A stretch of DNA of 64,000 nt, taken from the NCBI GenBank assembly GCA_964351985.1, contig CAYGPR010000001.1, forward strand, positions 1 to 64,000, read 5' to 3'. This document shows, piece after piece, positions 9,078 through 17,551 of this stretch. The stretch comes from Meishania sp964351985 (GTDB lineage Bacteria; Bacteroidota; Bacteroidia; Flavobacteriales; Flavobacteriaceae). Numbering within the stretch: position 1 is the stretch's first letter; each line of letters begins with the position of its first letter. The translations under genes were made by a program, and so were the position numbers. The notes under the pieces were generated by a model. It was not told the origin of the DNA. It saw only the letters and a program-made list of their open reading frames with translations, and did no database searches.

Positions 9078-9323
9078 TTATAATATTTGTGCAAAATTAC
9101 AAAGAATATGATTAGATACTACGCACAAGCAAGTTTTGACGTTACTTAAAGTTATATGATTTCAAATTTAGAATGTGTTTTATTTTTGTTAAAATGTTCT
9201 TCCTTGAGATTAACAATTCATAAACAAAATTATTAGATGTGTTTGTAAATTAAGTATAGTAAGCATTTGAAAAAATAATGAGGTAAATTACAAAACGTTT
9301 AATTTTGATTAAAACAAAAGAAC

Positions 9324-10091
9324 ATGGGCACAACTAGGGAAAACGGAAGCCTTTACACGAGTATCAATAACAAAGTAGCGACGGTTGAATTCGGCCATCC
9401 GGCCAGCAATTCATTCGTAGCAGAACTTCTAGACCGACTGACCAATGAACTAAACTCTTTGTCAAATAATAATGAAGTATCGGTCATCATCTTAAAGTCT
9501 GAAGGAGATCGGGCATTTTGTGCAGGTGCCTCCTTTGATGAACTGATGGCCGTTTCTAATTTGGAAGAGGGCAAAACATTTTTTTCCGGCTTTGCCAATG
9601 TCATCAATGCCATGCGCACCTGTTCAAAACCGATTATAGGTCGTGTACAGGGAAAAGCGGTCGGCGGCGGTGTAGGACTCGCCTCAGCCTGCGATTATAC
9701 ATTCGCCTCCGTAGAGGCTTCAATTCGATTGTCAGAATTGACCATCGGTATCGCCCCCTTGGTCATTGCACCGGCCGTAGAACGCAAAATCGGGACAGCG
9801 GCATTTTCAGAATTATCGCTCTCCCCTACCGAATGGCATAATGCCTATTGGGCCAAGGAAAAAGGGTTGTATGCCAAGGTTTTTGAAAAAATCGATGAAC
9901 TGGATAAAGAAATCGATTTTTTTTCGCAAAAATTGGCCTCCTATAATCCAGATGCCTTAAGAGAATTGAAAAAAGTACTTTGGCAAGGCACCGAACATTG
10001 GAATACCCTTCTAATCGAGAGAGCCGCACTTACCGGCACCTTGGCACTTTCAGAGTTCACCAAAAATGCGTTATCCAAGTTCAAGAAATAA
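9324..10091 (+). CDS. Enoyl-CoA hydratase/isomerase family protein
   Basis: A 255-residue crotonase-fold protein. RAFCAGASFDEL forms the first oxyanion-hole segment and GKAVGGGVGLASACDYTFAS the second, with the CoA-binding surroundings expected of the family. One of the two classical catalytic Glu positions seems altered, because SELTIGIAPLVIAPAVERKIG has no Glu at the usual second site; this resembles methylglutaconyl-CoA hydratase or isomerase-like relatives. The reaction is therefore uncertain. A TAATTTTG motif at 9300-9307 could be the -7 box. It is followed by a 37-codon ORF and then queD. Confidence 0.85.
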   Translation: MGTTRENGSLYTSINNKVATVEFGHPASNSFVAELLDRLTNELNSLSNNNEVSVIILKSEGDRAFCAGASFDELMAVSNLEEGKTFFSGFANVINAMRTCSKPIIGRVQGKAVGGGVGLASACDYTFASVEASIRLSELTIGIAPLVIAPAVERKIGTAAFSELSLSPTEWHNAYWAKEKGLYAKVFEKIDELDKEIDFFSQKLASYNPDALRELKKVLWQGTEHWNTLLIERAALTGTLALSEFTKNALSKFKK

Positions 10092-10133
10092 TATTCTTCA
10101 AAGGCTTTCGTTTTGATTCTAAATCTAATCTTT

Positions 10134-10247
10134 ATGGATGTCCTAAATTTTTTAAATGGTGATCTTATCTTTCCAATTCTTGCGTTTGTCGTGGTCGCCA
10201 TATATTTTATAAATCGAGTTCGCACACGACAAAAGTTTAAGCGCTAA
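10134..10247 (+). CDS. Small single-pass membrane protein, 37 residues
   Basis: The ATG at 10134 opens a 37-codon frame ending in TAA. The peptide has an acidic, polar N-terminus, one hydrophobic helix (LIFPILAFVVVAIYFI) and a strongly basic C-terminus (RVRTRQKFKR), exactly the inside-positive pattern of a one-helix inner-membrane protein. It lies in the gap between the enoyl-CoA hydratase gene and queD, on the same strand. No function is known; I infer that it is real from its composition, not from homology. Confidence 0.55.
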   Translation: MDVLNFLNGDLIFPILAFVVVAIYFINRVRTRQKFKR

Positions 10248-10265
10248 TGTAAATTACAGAATTCC

Positions 10266-10273
10266 TACCTTTG
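10266..10273 (+). promoter_or_regulatory. Bacteroidetes -7 box (TACCTTTG) before queD
   Basis: A perfect TAnnTTTG match lies 17 bp before the queD start. No clear TTTG -33 element is present at the usual distance, so this is a moderate call. Confidence 0.5.
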
Positions 10274-10290
10274 CCTACCAATTAAGCATA

Positions 10291-10740
10291 ATGGGCAACA
10301 TACGAATCACCAAACAGTTTACTTTCGAGACAGGGCATGCCCTATATGGTTATGATGGCAAGTGCCGTAATGTTCATGGCCATAGTTACAAGCTTTCCGT
10401 AACCGTGATCGGAAAGCCCATAACCGATACCTCTCATGTAAAGTTGGGCATGGTCATCGATTTTGGGGATTTAAAGAAAATGGTAAAAGAAGAAATCGTC
10501 GATCCATTCGACCATGCAACCGTATTCAACAAGAACACACCGCATATTGAACTCGCACAAGAATTAATGGATAGGGGGCATAAGGTTATTTTGGCCGACT
10601 ATCAACCGACCAGCGAAAACATGGTCATCGATTTTGCAGAAAAAATTCAAGGTCGGTTACCAGAAACTATCCGATTGCATTCCCTAAAACTTAGAGAGAC
10701 CGAAACCGCGTTTGCCGAGTGGCATGCCACGGACAACTAA
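10291..10740 (+). CDS. queD: 6-carboxytetrahydropterin synthase (QueD/PTPS family)
   Basis: A 149-residue PTPS-fold enzyme. The zinc ligands are His in FETGHAL and the two of VHGHSY, and the catalytic Cys sits in GKCRNVHGHS. The second half has DHATVFN and the pterin-anchoring Glu in LRETETAFAEW. In bacteria QueD converts dihydroneopterin triphosphate to 6-carboxytetrahydropterin for queuosine synthesis; no other queuosine gene lies in the window, so a pterin-only role cannot be excluded. A TACCTTTG promoter element precedes it. lpxH follows after 42 bp. Confidence 0.9.
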   Translation: MGNIRITKQFTFETGHALYGYDGKCRNVHGHSYKLSVTVIGKPITDTSHVKLGMVIDFGDLKKMVKEEIVDPFDHATVFNKNTPHIELAQELMDRGHKVILADYQPTSENMVIDFAEKIQGRLPETIRLHSLKLRETETAFAEWHATDN

Positions 10741-10782
10741 AGCCCCATAACCCCGAAGGGGGAATTCTTATATTTACAGGAA

Positions 10783-11550
10783 ATGACGACCATCACTATT
10801 CCATCGGGCAAAAAAGTCTACTTCGCGAGTGACAACCACTTGGGTGCTCCGAATATGAAGGCCAGCAAACCACGCGAAAAAAAATTCGTGGCATGGCTTG
10901 ATGAAGTCAAGAAAGATGCCGCCGCCATATTTCTTTTAGGCGACCTCTTCGATTTTTGGATGGAATATAAAACAGTAGTCCCAAAAGGATTTACCCGAAC
11001 CTTGGGCAAGCTGGCGGAAATCTCCGATTCGGGCATTCCCATTTATTACTTCGTAGGTAATCATGATCTATGGATGAACGGCTATTTTGAGGAAGAACTA
11101 AATATTCCCGTATTTCACAAACCCCAACAATATGAGATAAACGGAGTCTCCTTTTTTATTGGTCATGGCGACGGACTCGGGCCACACGACATGGGCTATA
11201 AACGCATGAAGAAAGTGTTTACAAATCCTGTTGCCAAATGGTTTTTCCGGTGGTTACACCCCGATTGGGGCGTGCGTTTAGCGCAATATTTTTCGGTAAA
11301 GAACAAATTGATTTCCGGGGATGAGGATGCTAAATTCTTGGGGGAGGAAAACGAATGGCTGGTGCAATATGCCAAACGAAAATTAGAGACCCGCCATTAC
11401 GATCATTTTATTTTCGGACATCGCCATCTTCCGCTGGAAATCGATTTGAACGGAAAATCAAAATATACCAATCTTGGCGATTGGATCAACTATTGCACCT
11501 ATGCCGTTTTTGATGGGAAAAGCCTTTCTTTGGAAGAATTCGAGGGCTGA
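10783..11550 (+). CDS. lpxH: UDP-2,3-diacylglucosamine diphosphatase (LpxH-like)
   Basis: A 255-residue metallophosphoesterase. Five metal motifs are in order: SDNHLG, GDLFDFW, GNHD, GHGDG and FGHRHLP. The length and the DFW and R-x-x-HPDWG (LHPDWGVRLAQ) region fit LpxH, which removes UMP from UDP-2,3-diacylglucosamine in lipid A synthesis at the membrane. The pattern is common to Bacteroidetes LpxH-like proteins; a related phosphatase function remains possible. It sits just downstream of queD on the same strand. Confidence 0.85.
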   Translation: MTTITIPSGKKVYFASDNHLGAPNMKASKPREKKFVAWLDEVKKDAAAIFLLGDLFDFWMEYKTVVPKGFTRTLGKLAEISDSGIPIYYFVGNHDLWMNGYFEEELNIPVFHKPQQYEINGVSFFIGHGDGLGPHDMGYKRMKKVFTNPVAKWFFRWLHPDWGVRLAQYFSVKNKLISGDEDAKFLGEENEWLVQYAKRKLETRHYDHFIFGHRHLPLEIDLNGKSKYTNLGDWINYCTYAVFDGKSLSLEEFEG

Positions 11551-11686
11551 CGTCCAGCAGGGGACTTTTTTTGATTCCCCGTAAGTTGTCCCCACTACAA
11601 TCAGATTTTTTTAGCTCTTCACGAAAATTTGATGAAATCTACGCAACACTTTCATCATTTGATCATCTATAATCAAAATTATAGTA

Positions 11687-12076
11687 ATGAAAACAAGGTA
11701 TAGAATCGTATGGCTAATCTCCTTGTGTTCTTTTTTTTGGACAGGTTGTAATAATGATGATGAAATTTTTTTTGAAAATAATTCATTGAATGGAACTTGG
11801 ACTCTAACAAGTTATGGAGGTGGATTCACAGGACAATTCGAGTACTACAAAAGAAGGGATATTATCTGGAATTTTGACACCATCAATAACACAGTCCTAA
11901 TTAAAAGTAAACGCGACTACTTTGGGCCTAAAAGTGGCACTTATCCCTATGAGATTCGTCAAAATGACCAAAATGATCAAATTCTTTTCTTGAACGATTC
12001 GGTACAAGGGCTACTTAACATTAATGTAGACGAGCTGATATTCAACCGTGTTTTAACTGCCACCTTCAAGAGATAG
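11687..12076 (+). CDS. Small lipocalin-like lipoprotein
   Basis: A 129-residue protein with a lipoprotein signal: basic residues, a hydrophobic core and a Cys at residue 21 (SFFWTGC), followed by Asn-Asp-rich residues. NGTWTLTSY near residue 36 is the start typical of the bacterial lipocalin-like beta-barrel proteins of Bacteroidetes. The rest is beta-rich with no enzyme motif. It is transcribed toward, and convergent with, the MFS gene. The role is unknown; ligand binding at the outer membrane would be a guess. Confidence 0.7.
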   Translation: MKTRYRIVWLISLCSFFWTGCNNDDEIFFENNSLNGTWTLTSYGGGFTGQFEYYKRRDIIWNFDTINNTVLIKSKRDYFGPKSGTYPYEIRQNDQNDQILFLNDSVQGLLNINVDELIFNRVLTATFKR

Positions 12077-12100
12077 AAAATGGATAAAAGTTTTTTAACA

Positions 12101-13357
12101 TCACTCTTTTTCATGTTCTTCGACATCCTTCTGTAAATCCAGTTTTCTAAAGGTAGGCGAAACCAAAGCGGTAATTCCGACGGTCAACAGGGTCATCGTT
12201 CCCCCAAAAACTACTGCGGTTACCGTGCCCATAAGTTTAGCGGTCGCCCCACTTTCAAACGCACCAAGCTCGTTGCTAGAACCCACGAACATCGAATTGA
12301 CCGAAGCGACCCTACCTCGCATGTGATCCGGGGTCTTCAATTGTAAAATGGTCTGCCGGATAATCATTGAAATACCATCCAAAGCTCCACTAAAGAACAA
12401 AGCGGCTACCGATAACCAAAATGAAGTGGACAAGCCGAACACGATGATACAGATACCAAATCCGAATACGGCCCACAATAGTTTTTTACCTGCCATTTTG
12501 TGAAGCGGAAATCGGGTAGAGGCCAACATCATGATCGCGGCACCGACTGCAGGAGCCGCCCTGAGCACCCCGAACCCTTCGGCCCCGACATGAAGGATAT
12601 CTTGTGCATATATGGGAAGAAGGGCCACGGCACCTCCAAAAAGCACGGCAATCATATCTAAAGTCAATGCGCCGAATATGGCCTTGGTGCTAAAAACGAA
12701 CCGCAAACCTTCTTTTAAACTCTGAAGAATCGGTTCACCCAATTTGGGATTTAATATGGGTTTTCGGGGAATTTGTAATAATCCGATTAGCGCAATAACA
12801 GAAAAACCGAGAATGGCGCACATCGACCAATGCACCCCGATCCAACTGATTGAAAAACCGGCCAAGGCAGGTCCTAATACGGAGGCCAATTGCCAAGTGG
12901 TACTGCTCCATGTCGCCGCGTTCGGATATATTTTCTTTGGGACAATCAAAGCGATTAGTGAAAATATGGTCGGCCCCAAAAATGCCCTGACAATGCCTCC
13001 TAAAAAAACGAGTGCGTAGATTCCGTATAGAATACTTTTTGAGGATAAACTATCGGACAGCGATGGCAAACTCAAAATAAAGAGTCCGAGGCTGATAATC
13101 GAAAATCCCAATATGCACTTGACCAAAAGGTTTCTTTTCTCCTTTTGATCCACGAAATGCCCGGCGAACAAAGCTGTGGAAACTGCCGGAACAACTTCCA
13201 TTAGTCCGATAATGCCCAATGACAATGGGTCTTTGGTCAATGAATAAACCTGCCACTCGATTACGATAAACTGCATCGACCAAGCAAATACCATCGCAAA
13301 GCGAACTCCCAAAAAAATATTGAATTCCTTAAAACGTAGAGCGGCGTACGGATCCAT
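12101..13357 (-). CDS. MFS transporter
   Basis: A 418-residue protein with about 12 transmembrane helices of the major facilitator type. GHFVDQKEKRNLLVK is the conserved cytoplasmic loop 2-3 (G-x-x-x-D-x-x-x-R-R/K variant), and RGRVASVNSMF lies in the 10-11 region. The similarity is to the MFS_3 / enterobactin exporter-like group that includes drug and siderophore exporters; the substrate is unknown. The start codon overlaps the recJ stop by one base (TAATG), so translation is probably coupled to recJ. Confidence 0.87.
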   Translation of the reverse strand: MDPYAALRFKEFNIFLGVRFAMVFAWSMQFIVIEWQVYSLTKDPLSLGIIGLMEVVPAVSTALFAGHFVDQKEKRNLLVKCILGFSIISLGLFILSLPSLSDSLSSKSILYGIYALVFLGGIVRAFLGPTIFSLIALIVPKKIYPNAATWSSTTWQLASVLGPALAGFSISWIGVHWSMCAILGFSVIALIGLLQIPRKPILNPKLGEPILQSLKEGLRFVFSTKAIFGALTLDMIAVLFGGAVALLPIYAQDILHVGAEGFGVLRAAPAVGAAIMMLASTRFPLHKMAGKKLLWAVFGFGICIIVFGLSTSFWLSVAALFFSGALDGISMIIRQTILQLKTPDHMRGRVASVNSMFVGSSNELGAFESGATAKLMGTVTAVVFGGTMTLLTVGITALVSPTFRKLDLQKDVEEHEKE

Positions 13358-15045
13358 TATCTTACATCACGCAGCTTAAGTTGCAGACTAACATTTCCTT
13401 GCCATTCATTTTCATCCAAAGAAAAAACAGCGTCGAATGATTTCCCGTTCTTTACTAGATTCAGCTTACCTCCTAGATTAAAACCGATTGCACCAATAGG
13501 CGTACTCCCATTTTGGGTAACCGAAAGTTTTAGATGTTTTCCATCTTCCCCTACTCCTTTCGCATAGCCCGTATCCCTCAATTTCTCGGCCATAAAAACC
13601 GGAGTCATATTGCTAGGGCCAAAGGGAGCAAACTGGTTGATGATTCGCAATAGTTTTGGTGCAATATCCCTCAATTCTATTTGTGCATCTACCGTTATCT
13701 CAGGGGTCAACAAATTAGGGTCGATACTCTCGGAGACTACTTTTTCGAACTGTTTTTTGAAGGTTCCATATTGCGCTTCCAAGAGCGTTAATCCGGCCGC
13801 ATATTTATGTCCCCCGAACTGCTCGATACAATCCGCACAACCTTGCAAAGCATTATAGACATCAAAACCTTTCACAGATCGCGCCGAAGCGGCTAGTTTA
13901 TCGCCACTTTTAGTAAATACCAAAGTGGGGCGGTAATAGGTTTCCGTCAGCCGGGATGCAACGATACCGATGACACCTTTATGCCAAGTGTCTTTGTAGA
14001 CCACAGAGGTAAACCCTTCTTTTTCATTATTGGCCTCGATCTGTAATAGCGCTTCTTGGGTTATTTCTTGGTCCAGCTCCCTACGGTCATAATTGAACTT
14101 TTCGATTTCGGCAGCGAATTTAGCTGCCTGTTCGAGATCGTTTTCGACCAAAAGATTAACCGCATGCTGCCCATGTTTCATACGGCCGGCCGCATTGATT
14201 CTCGGAGCGATAATAAAGACTACGTCGGTTATCGTGAGTTCCGTTTTTTTGACTTGATTGATAATGGCCTTAAACCCGATTCTCGGATTTGAATTGATGA
14301 CTTTTAAACCATGATAGGCCAGAACCCGATTCTCGCCCGTCATAGGAACAATATCCGCCCCGATGGCCGTAGCCACTAAATCTAGATAGGGAATCAGATC
14401 TTCAATTGCCTCCCCTCGTTTTGAGGCCAAGGCCTGAACCAGTTTGAACCCGACGCCACATCCACATAATTCGTCGTAAGGATATGAACAATCATCTCTT
14501 TTTGGATCCAAAACCGCAACGGCATCCGGCAAGTGTGCTCCAGGCCGATGGTGGTCGCAGATAATAAAATCAATATTTTTCTCTTTGGCATAGGCGACCT
14601 TATCTATAGCCTTTACGCCACAATCAAGTGCTATGATCAGCGAAAAACCATTGTCCTCGGCAAAATCAATCCCTTGATAGGAAACCCCATACCCCTCGTT
14701 ATACCGATCCGGAATATAGGTCGCAACATTCGGATAATACGTTAATAAATAGGAAGAGACCAAAGCAACGGACGTAGTACCATCCACATCATAATCCCCA
14801 AAAATCAAAATATTCTCATTTTCGGCAATCGCTTTTTCGATGCGCATAACAGCGACATCCATATCCTTCATCAGAAACGGATCATGTAAATCGGAAAGTT
14901 CTGGGCGGAAGAACTTTTTGGCCTGGGCGTAGTTGGAGATACCTCGTTGCAATAAAAGCTGCGCCACTAAATCATCAACATGTAGCGATTTCGCCAGTGC
15001 TTTGATTTGTTGTTCTTCAGGTTTGGCTTTTATAGTCCAGCGCAT
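13357..15045 (-). CDS. recJ: Single-stranded-DNA-specific exonuclease RecJ
   Basis: A 562-residue RecJ of normal length. The DHH-family motifs are clear: ILIFGDYDVDGTTSVAL (motif I), the LDCGVKA and CDHHRPG segments (motif III DHH), and the C-terminal DHHA1 motif GGHKYAAGL; an OB-fold follows. RecJ degrades single-stranded DNA 5' to 3' in mismatch and recombinational repair, using Mn2+ or Mg2+. It is the first gene of a two-gene unit with the MFS transporter. An inverted-repeat element lies just upstream of the start. Confidence 0.95.
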   Translation of the reverse strand: MRWTIKAKPEEQQIKALAKSLHVDDLVAQLLLQRGISNYAQAKKFFRPELSDLHDPFLMKDMDVAVMRIEKAIAENENILIFGDYDVDGTTSVALVSSYLLTYYPNVATYIPDRYNEGYGVSYQGIDFAEDNGFSLIIALDCGVKAIDKVAYAKEKNIDFIICDHHRPGAHLPDAVAVLDPKRDDCSYPYDELCGCGVGFKLVQALASKRGEAIEDLIPYLDLVATAIGADIVPMTGENRVLAYHGLKVINSNPRIGFKAIINQVKKTELTITDVVFIIAPRINAAGRMKHGQHAVNLLVENDLEQAAKFAAEIEKFNYDRRELDQEITQEALLQIEANNEKEGFTSVVYKDTWHKGVIGIVASRLTETYYRPTLVFTKSGDKLAASARSVKGFDVYNALQGCADCIEQFGGHKYAAGLTLLEAQYGTFKKQFEKVVSESIDPNLLTPEITVDAQIELRDIAPKLLRIINQFAPFGPSNMTPVFMAEKLRDTGYAKGVGEDGKHLKLSVTQNGSTPIGAIGFNLGGKLNLVKNGKSFDAVFSLDENEWQGNVSLQLKLRDVR

Positions 15046-15061
15046 TGGTTTCGTTATTCAT

Positions 15062-15136
15062 CATTGCGAGGCACGAAGCAATCTGTCAAATTCATGTTCC
15101 AAAGTAACAGTTTGCCGTGCTACGCTCGCAAAGACG
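15062..15136. repeat. Intergenic inverted repeat (CATTGCGAGGCACGAAG type)
   Basis: A left arm at 15062-15084 and a right arm at 15114-15136, related by imperfect inverted symmetry, lie between osmC-like and recJ genes. Such CATTGCGAGG.../...CGCTCGCAATGACG elements recur in many bacterial intergenic regions. A second, divergent example starts near 45223. Confidence 0.65.
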
Positions 15137-15137
15137 T

Positions 15138-15566
15138 TTACTTTTTGTGAAATATGGTTTTAATCTCCAACTCTGCAAACCTTCTGAACATCTCCATAAC
15201 CCCGCAATACTTTTCAACGGACAAATCAACGGCACGTTGCAACTTTTTCTCATCTAGATTTTTACCATGAAAATGATATTCTATGACTACCGAATCATAG
15301 TACTTCGGATGCTCATCGGTCAGGTTGGCGATGGTTTCAATAGTAAATTCATCAACCTCCAACTTCATCTTTTTGATAAGTCCGGCTACATCGAGTCCCG
15401 AGCATCCAGCCAGACCCGATAACATCAAGGCTTTTGGACGCAGGCCTTTGCCTTCGCCCCCGTCATCAGGGCCTGCATCAATCGTCAGATTCAATCCGGA
15501 CGGATTATTGCTTTCAAAGGCCATATTGCCCAGCCATTTCGTTGTGATATGATTTGTTGTCGGCAT
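15138..15566 (-). CDS. OsmC family protein
   Basis: A 142-residue OsmC/Ohr-fold protein. The two redox-active Cys positions are present, in GLAGCSGLDVAGLIKK and in SVEKYCGVMEMF. OsmC and Ohr proteins reduce organic hydroperoxides with thiol donors. The overall type is closer to the YhfA-like OsmC subgroup than to Ohr. It is transcribed as a single gene, and CAAAAATA at 15590-15597 (minus-strand TATTTTTG) could serve as the -7 box. Confidence 0.88.
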   Translation of the reverse strand: MPTTNHITTKWLGNMAFESNNPSGLNLTIDAGPDDGGEGKGLRPKALMLSGLAGCSGLDVAGLIKKMKLEVDEFTIETIANLTDEHPKYYDSVVIEYHFHGKNLDEKKLQRAVDLSVEKYCGVMEMFRRFAELEIKTIFHKK

Positions 15567-15610
15567 AATTTTTCGTTTCTTGTGTACTTCAAAAATACAA
15601 TAATCTGAAT

Positions 15611-15671
15611 TGTCATTTCGAGCGCAGTCGAGAACTTTGGAACACGCATCTCGACCGCGCTCGATGTGACA
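15611..15671. repeat. 61-bp palindromic repeat, copy 1
   Basis: Starts TGTCATTTCGAGCG and ends in the near-inverse CGCTCGATGTGACA, with GTCGAGA / TCTCGAC inner arms. It lies 22 bp before the carboxymuconolactone decarboxylase-like gene. It is closely similar over its length to copy 2 at 16321-16381. Elements of this type are frequent in flavobacterial intergenic DNA. Confidence 0.8.
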
Positions 15672-15693
15672 GGAACATAAAAAACCCTCTTAG

Positions 15694-16296
15694 ATGCCCT
15701 TAGTAACCCCTCTTGATCCAAGCCATAGTCCGGAAACCGCAGAACTCGCAAAATTCTTCAATGAGACCTTGGGCTTTTGCCCAAATTCGGTGCTGACTAT
15801 GCAACATCGGCCTGCCATTTCAAAGGCTTTTATCAACCTCAACAAAGCGGTCATGGCCAATGAAGGCCGTGTAACCTCGGCCTTGAAACGGATGATCGCA
15901 TGGGTCAGTAGTAATGCCACCGGATGCCGGTATTGCCAAGCCCACGCCATTCGGGCCGCAGAACGCTACGGGGCCGAACAAGAACAATTGGACAATATTT
16001 GGGAATACCGCACCCACCCCGCTTTTTCTGAAGCCGAACGCGCCGCCCTCGATTTTTCGTTGCTTGCCTCACAGGTTCCAAATGGCGTAAATGCAGAAAT
16101 CAAGGAACGACTTTACAAATACTGGAATGAAGGCGAAGTTGTTGAAATACTGGGCGTAATTTCTTTATTCGGATATCTGAACCGTTGGAACGATTCGATG
16201 GGAACCTCGATTGAAGATGGAGCTGTTGAAAGTGGCGACCAGTATTTGGGGAAACATGGTTGGGAGAAAGGGAAGCATGATGGGTCAAAGTATTAG
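15694..16296 (+). CDS. Carboxymuconolactone decarboxylase-like (AhpD-type) protein
   Basis: A 200-residue protein of the carboxymuconolactone decarboxylase/AhpD fold. The redox motif C-x-x-C-x-x-H is in GCRYCQAHAI, preceded by LKRMIAWVSSNAT. Members with this motif act as alkylhydroperoxidase- or peroxidase-related enzymes. It stands alone and is bracketed by two copies of a 61-bp palindromic repeat, which begin 22 bp upstream and 24 bp downstream. The third helix (LDFSLLASQVPN) fits the family. Substrate and partner are unknown. Confidence 0.85.
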   Translation: MPLVTPLDPSHSPETAELAKFFNETLGFCPNSVLTMQHRPAISKAFINLNKAVMANEGRVTSALKRMIAWVSSNATGCRYCQAHAIRAAERYGAEQEQLDNIWEYRTHPAFSEAERAALDFSLLASQVPNGVNAEIKERLYKYWNEGEVVEILGVISLFGYLNRWNDSMGTSIEDGAVESGDQYLGKHGWEKGKHDGSKY

Positions 16297-16320
16297 TTGA
16301 TAGTTATTGGTGGCTTTTAA

Positions 16321-16381
16321 TGTCACTTCGAGCGGAGTCGAGAATTCTTGAATACGCATCTCGACTACGCTCAGCATAACA
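16321..16381. repeat. 61-bp palindromic repeat, copy 2
   Basis: Starts TGTCACTTCGAGCG and ends CGCTCAGCATAACA, with the same length and the same central segment (ACGCATCTCGAC) as copy 1 at 15611-15671. It lies 24 bp after the carboxymuconolactone decarboxylase-like gene and 6 bp before the stop end of the DUF819 gene. Confidence 0.8.
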
Positions 16382-16386
16382 TTCGT

Positions 16387-17514
16387 TTAAATCAAAAAGT
16401 TTTCTAGTAACCAAATCGTCAACATCCCCCAAAAAGTGCCTGTTGCCATACTGAGAATGGCCAAAACGATGGCATGGGGCATCCATTTTATTTCATAGGC
16501 CACGGTTACGGCAGGGGCGGTTGCTATTCCGCCCACATTCGCCATACTGGCAATCGGCACCCAGGCCATATTCACGTTCAGCAGTTTAGCAATGAGCATC
16601 ATAAATACAAAGTGGCCCAAAAGCCATACGATCAAAAACAATAAGAAGGAGGTGTTAAAACCAAGGGTGGCAAACTGCAATTTTAGGCCCAAAACAGCCA
16701 TTACAACGATAATCAATATTCCTCCTGCTTTTAGGGCAAAACCATAATTCCATTTGGGTATGAAGTTGCTGATTACCAAGCCTAAAATAGACAGGACTAT
16801 TACTTTGCCGATAAAACTTTCTAAAACCACATTGGACAGGATAACGACACCTAATAATAACATGGCGCACCACCAAGGGGAAATTTTCTTTCCAGAAGCT
16901 GCCTCCATTTCCTCGGGCATAGCGGTATCGGTTATTTTCAATATCCTATTCAAAGTGCTGCTCTTTTTGATACTTTGGAACATTAAAATGGTCCAAACAT
17001 TGACCAAAATATTATCCACGACCAAAACGGATAAAAAGATGTTTTCGGGGCATTCTACTAATTCCTTCAACACTAACTGACTGGTGCTTCCCCCGATCCA
17101 ACTGCCCACTATCGGCGGGATTCCCATCCAATAGCCGTCGGCGACCAACGTTTTTGAAATCAATTCGGTATCCAAAAGGCTCAATCCCAATACCACCGGA
17201 AATACAGCAATAAAAAACGATCCAGCCGCAAATAAAAGAATCGGCTTCCATCCGATAGACTTCAATTGTTTCAACGAAAGACTGCTCATGACCGCAATAA
17301 TGGCCAAGGGAATAAAATACAGCTTACTGTATTCATGAATATCAGCTTGGGAGTAATCGACATCAAATACATAGGAAATAATCGCGGGAATGATATAGGC
17401 CAACAGAATGGCGGGCACCCAATCAAAGAGTGATTTGATATGTCGGTTCTCCCATCGGTCTAGAAAGTATACCGCGATTACCGTAAAGAGGGAGATGAGC
17501 CATGGTGCTACCAT
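16387..17514 (-). CDS. DUF819 family membrane protein
   Basis: A 375-residue integral membrane protein with ten or so hydrophobic helices. The conserved blocks GSWIGGSTSQLV, VDNILVNVW and NVGGIATAPAV are those of DUF819 (YjcL-like) proteins, which look like distant anion transporters with two inverted halves. The function is unknown. It is transcribed alone, converging on the repeat-flanked gene. The chosen start ATG at 17514 gives a hydrophobic first helix immediately. Confidence 0.85.
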   Translation of the reverse strand: MVAPWLISLFTVIAVYFLDRWENRHIKSLFDWVPAILLAYIIPAIISYVFDVDYSQADIHEYSKLYFIPLAIIAVMSSLSLKQLKSIGWKPILLFAAGSFFIAVFPVVLGLSLLDTELISKTLVADGYWMGIPPIVGSWIGGSTSQLVLKELVECPENIFLSVLVVDNILVNVWTILMFQSIKKSSTLNRILKITDTAMPEEMEAASGKKISPWWCAMLLLGVVILSNVVLESFIGKVIVLSILGLVISNFIPKWNYGFALKAGGILIIVVMAVLGLKLQFATLGFNTSFLLFLIVWLLGHFVFMMLIAKLLNVNMAWVPIASMANVGGIATAPAVTVAYEIKWMPHAIVLAILSMATGTFWGMLTIWLLENFLI

Positions 17515-17551
17515 GGGGTTAATTTAGGTTTTTTAAAAATATGGAACGTAA

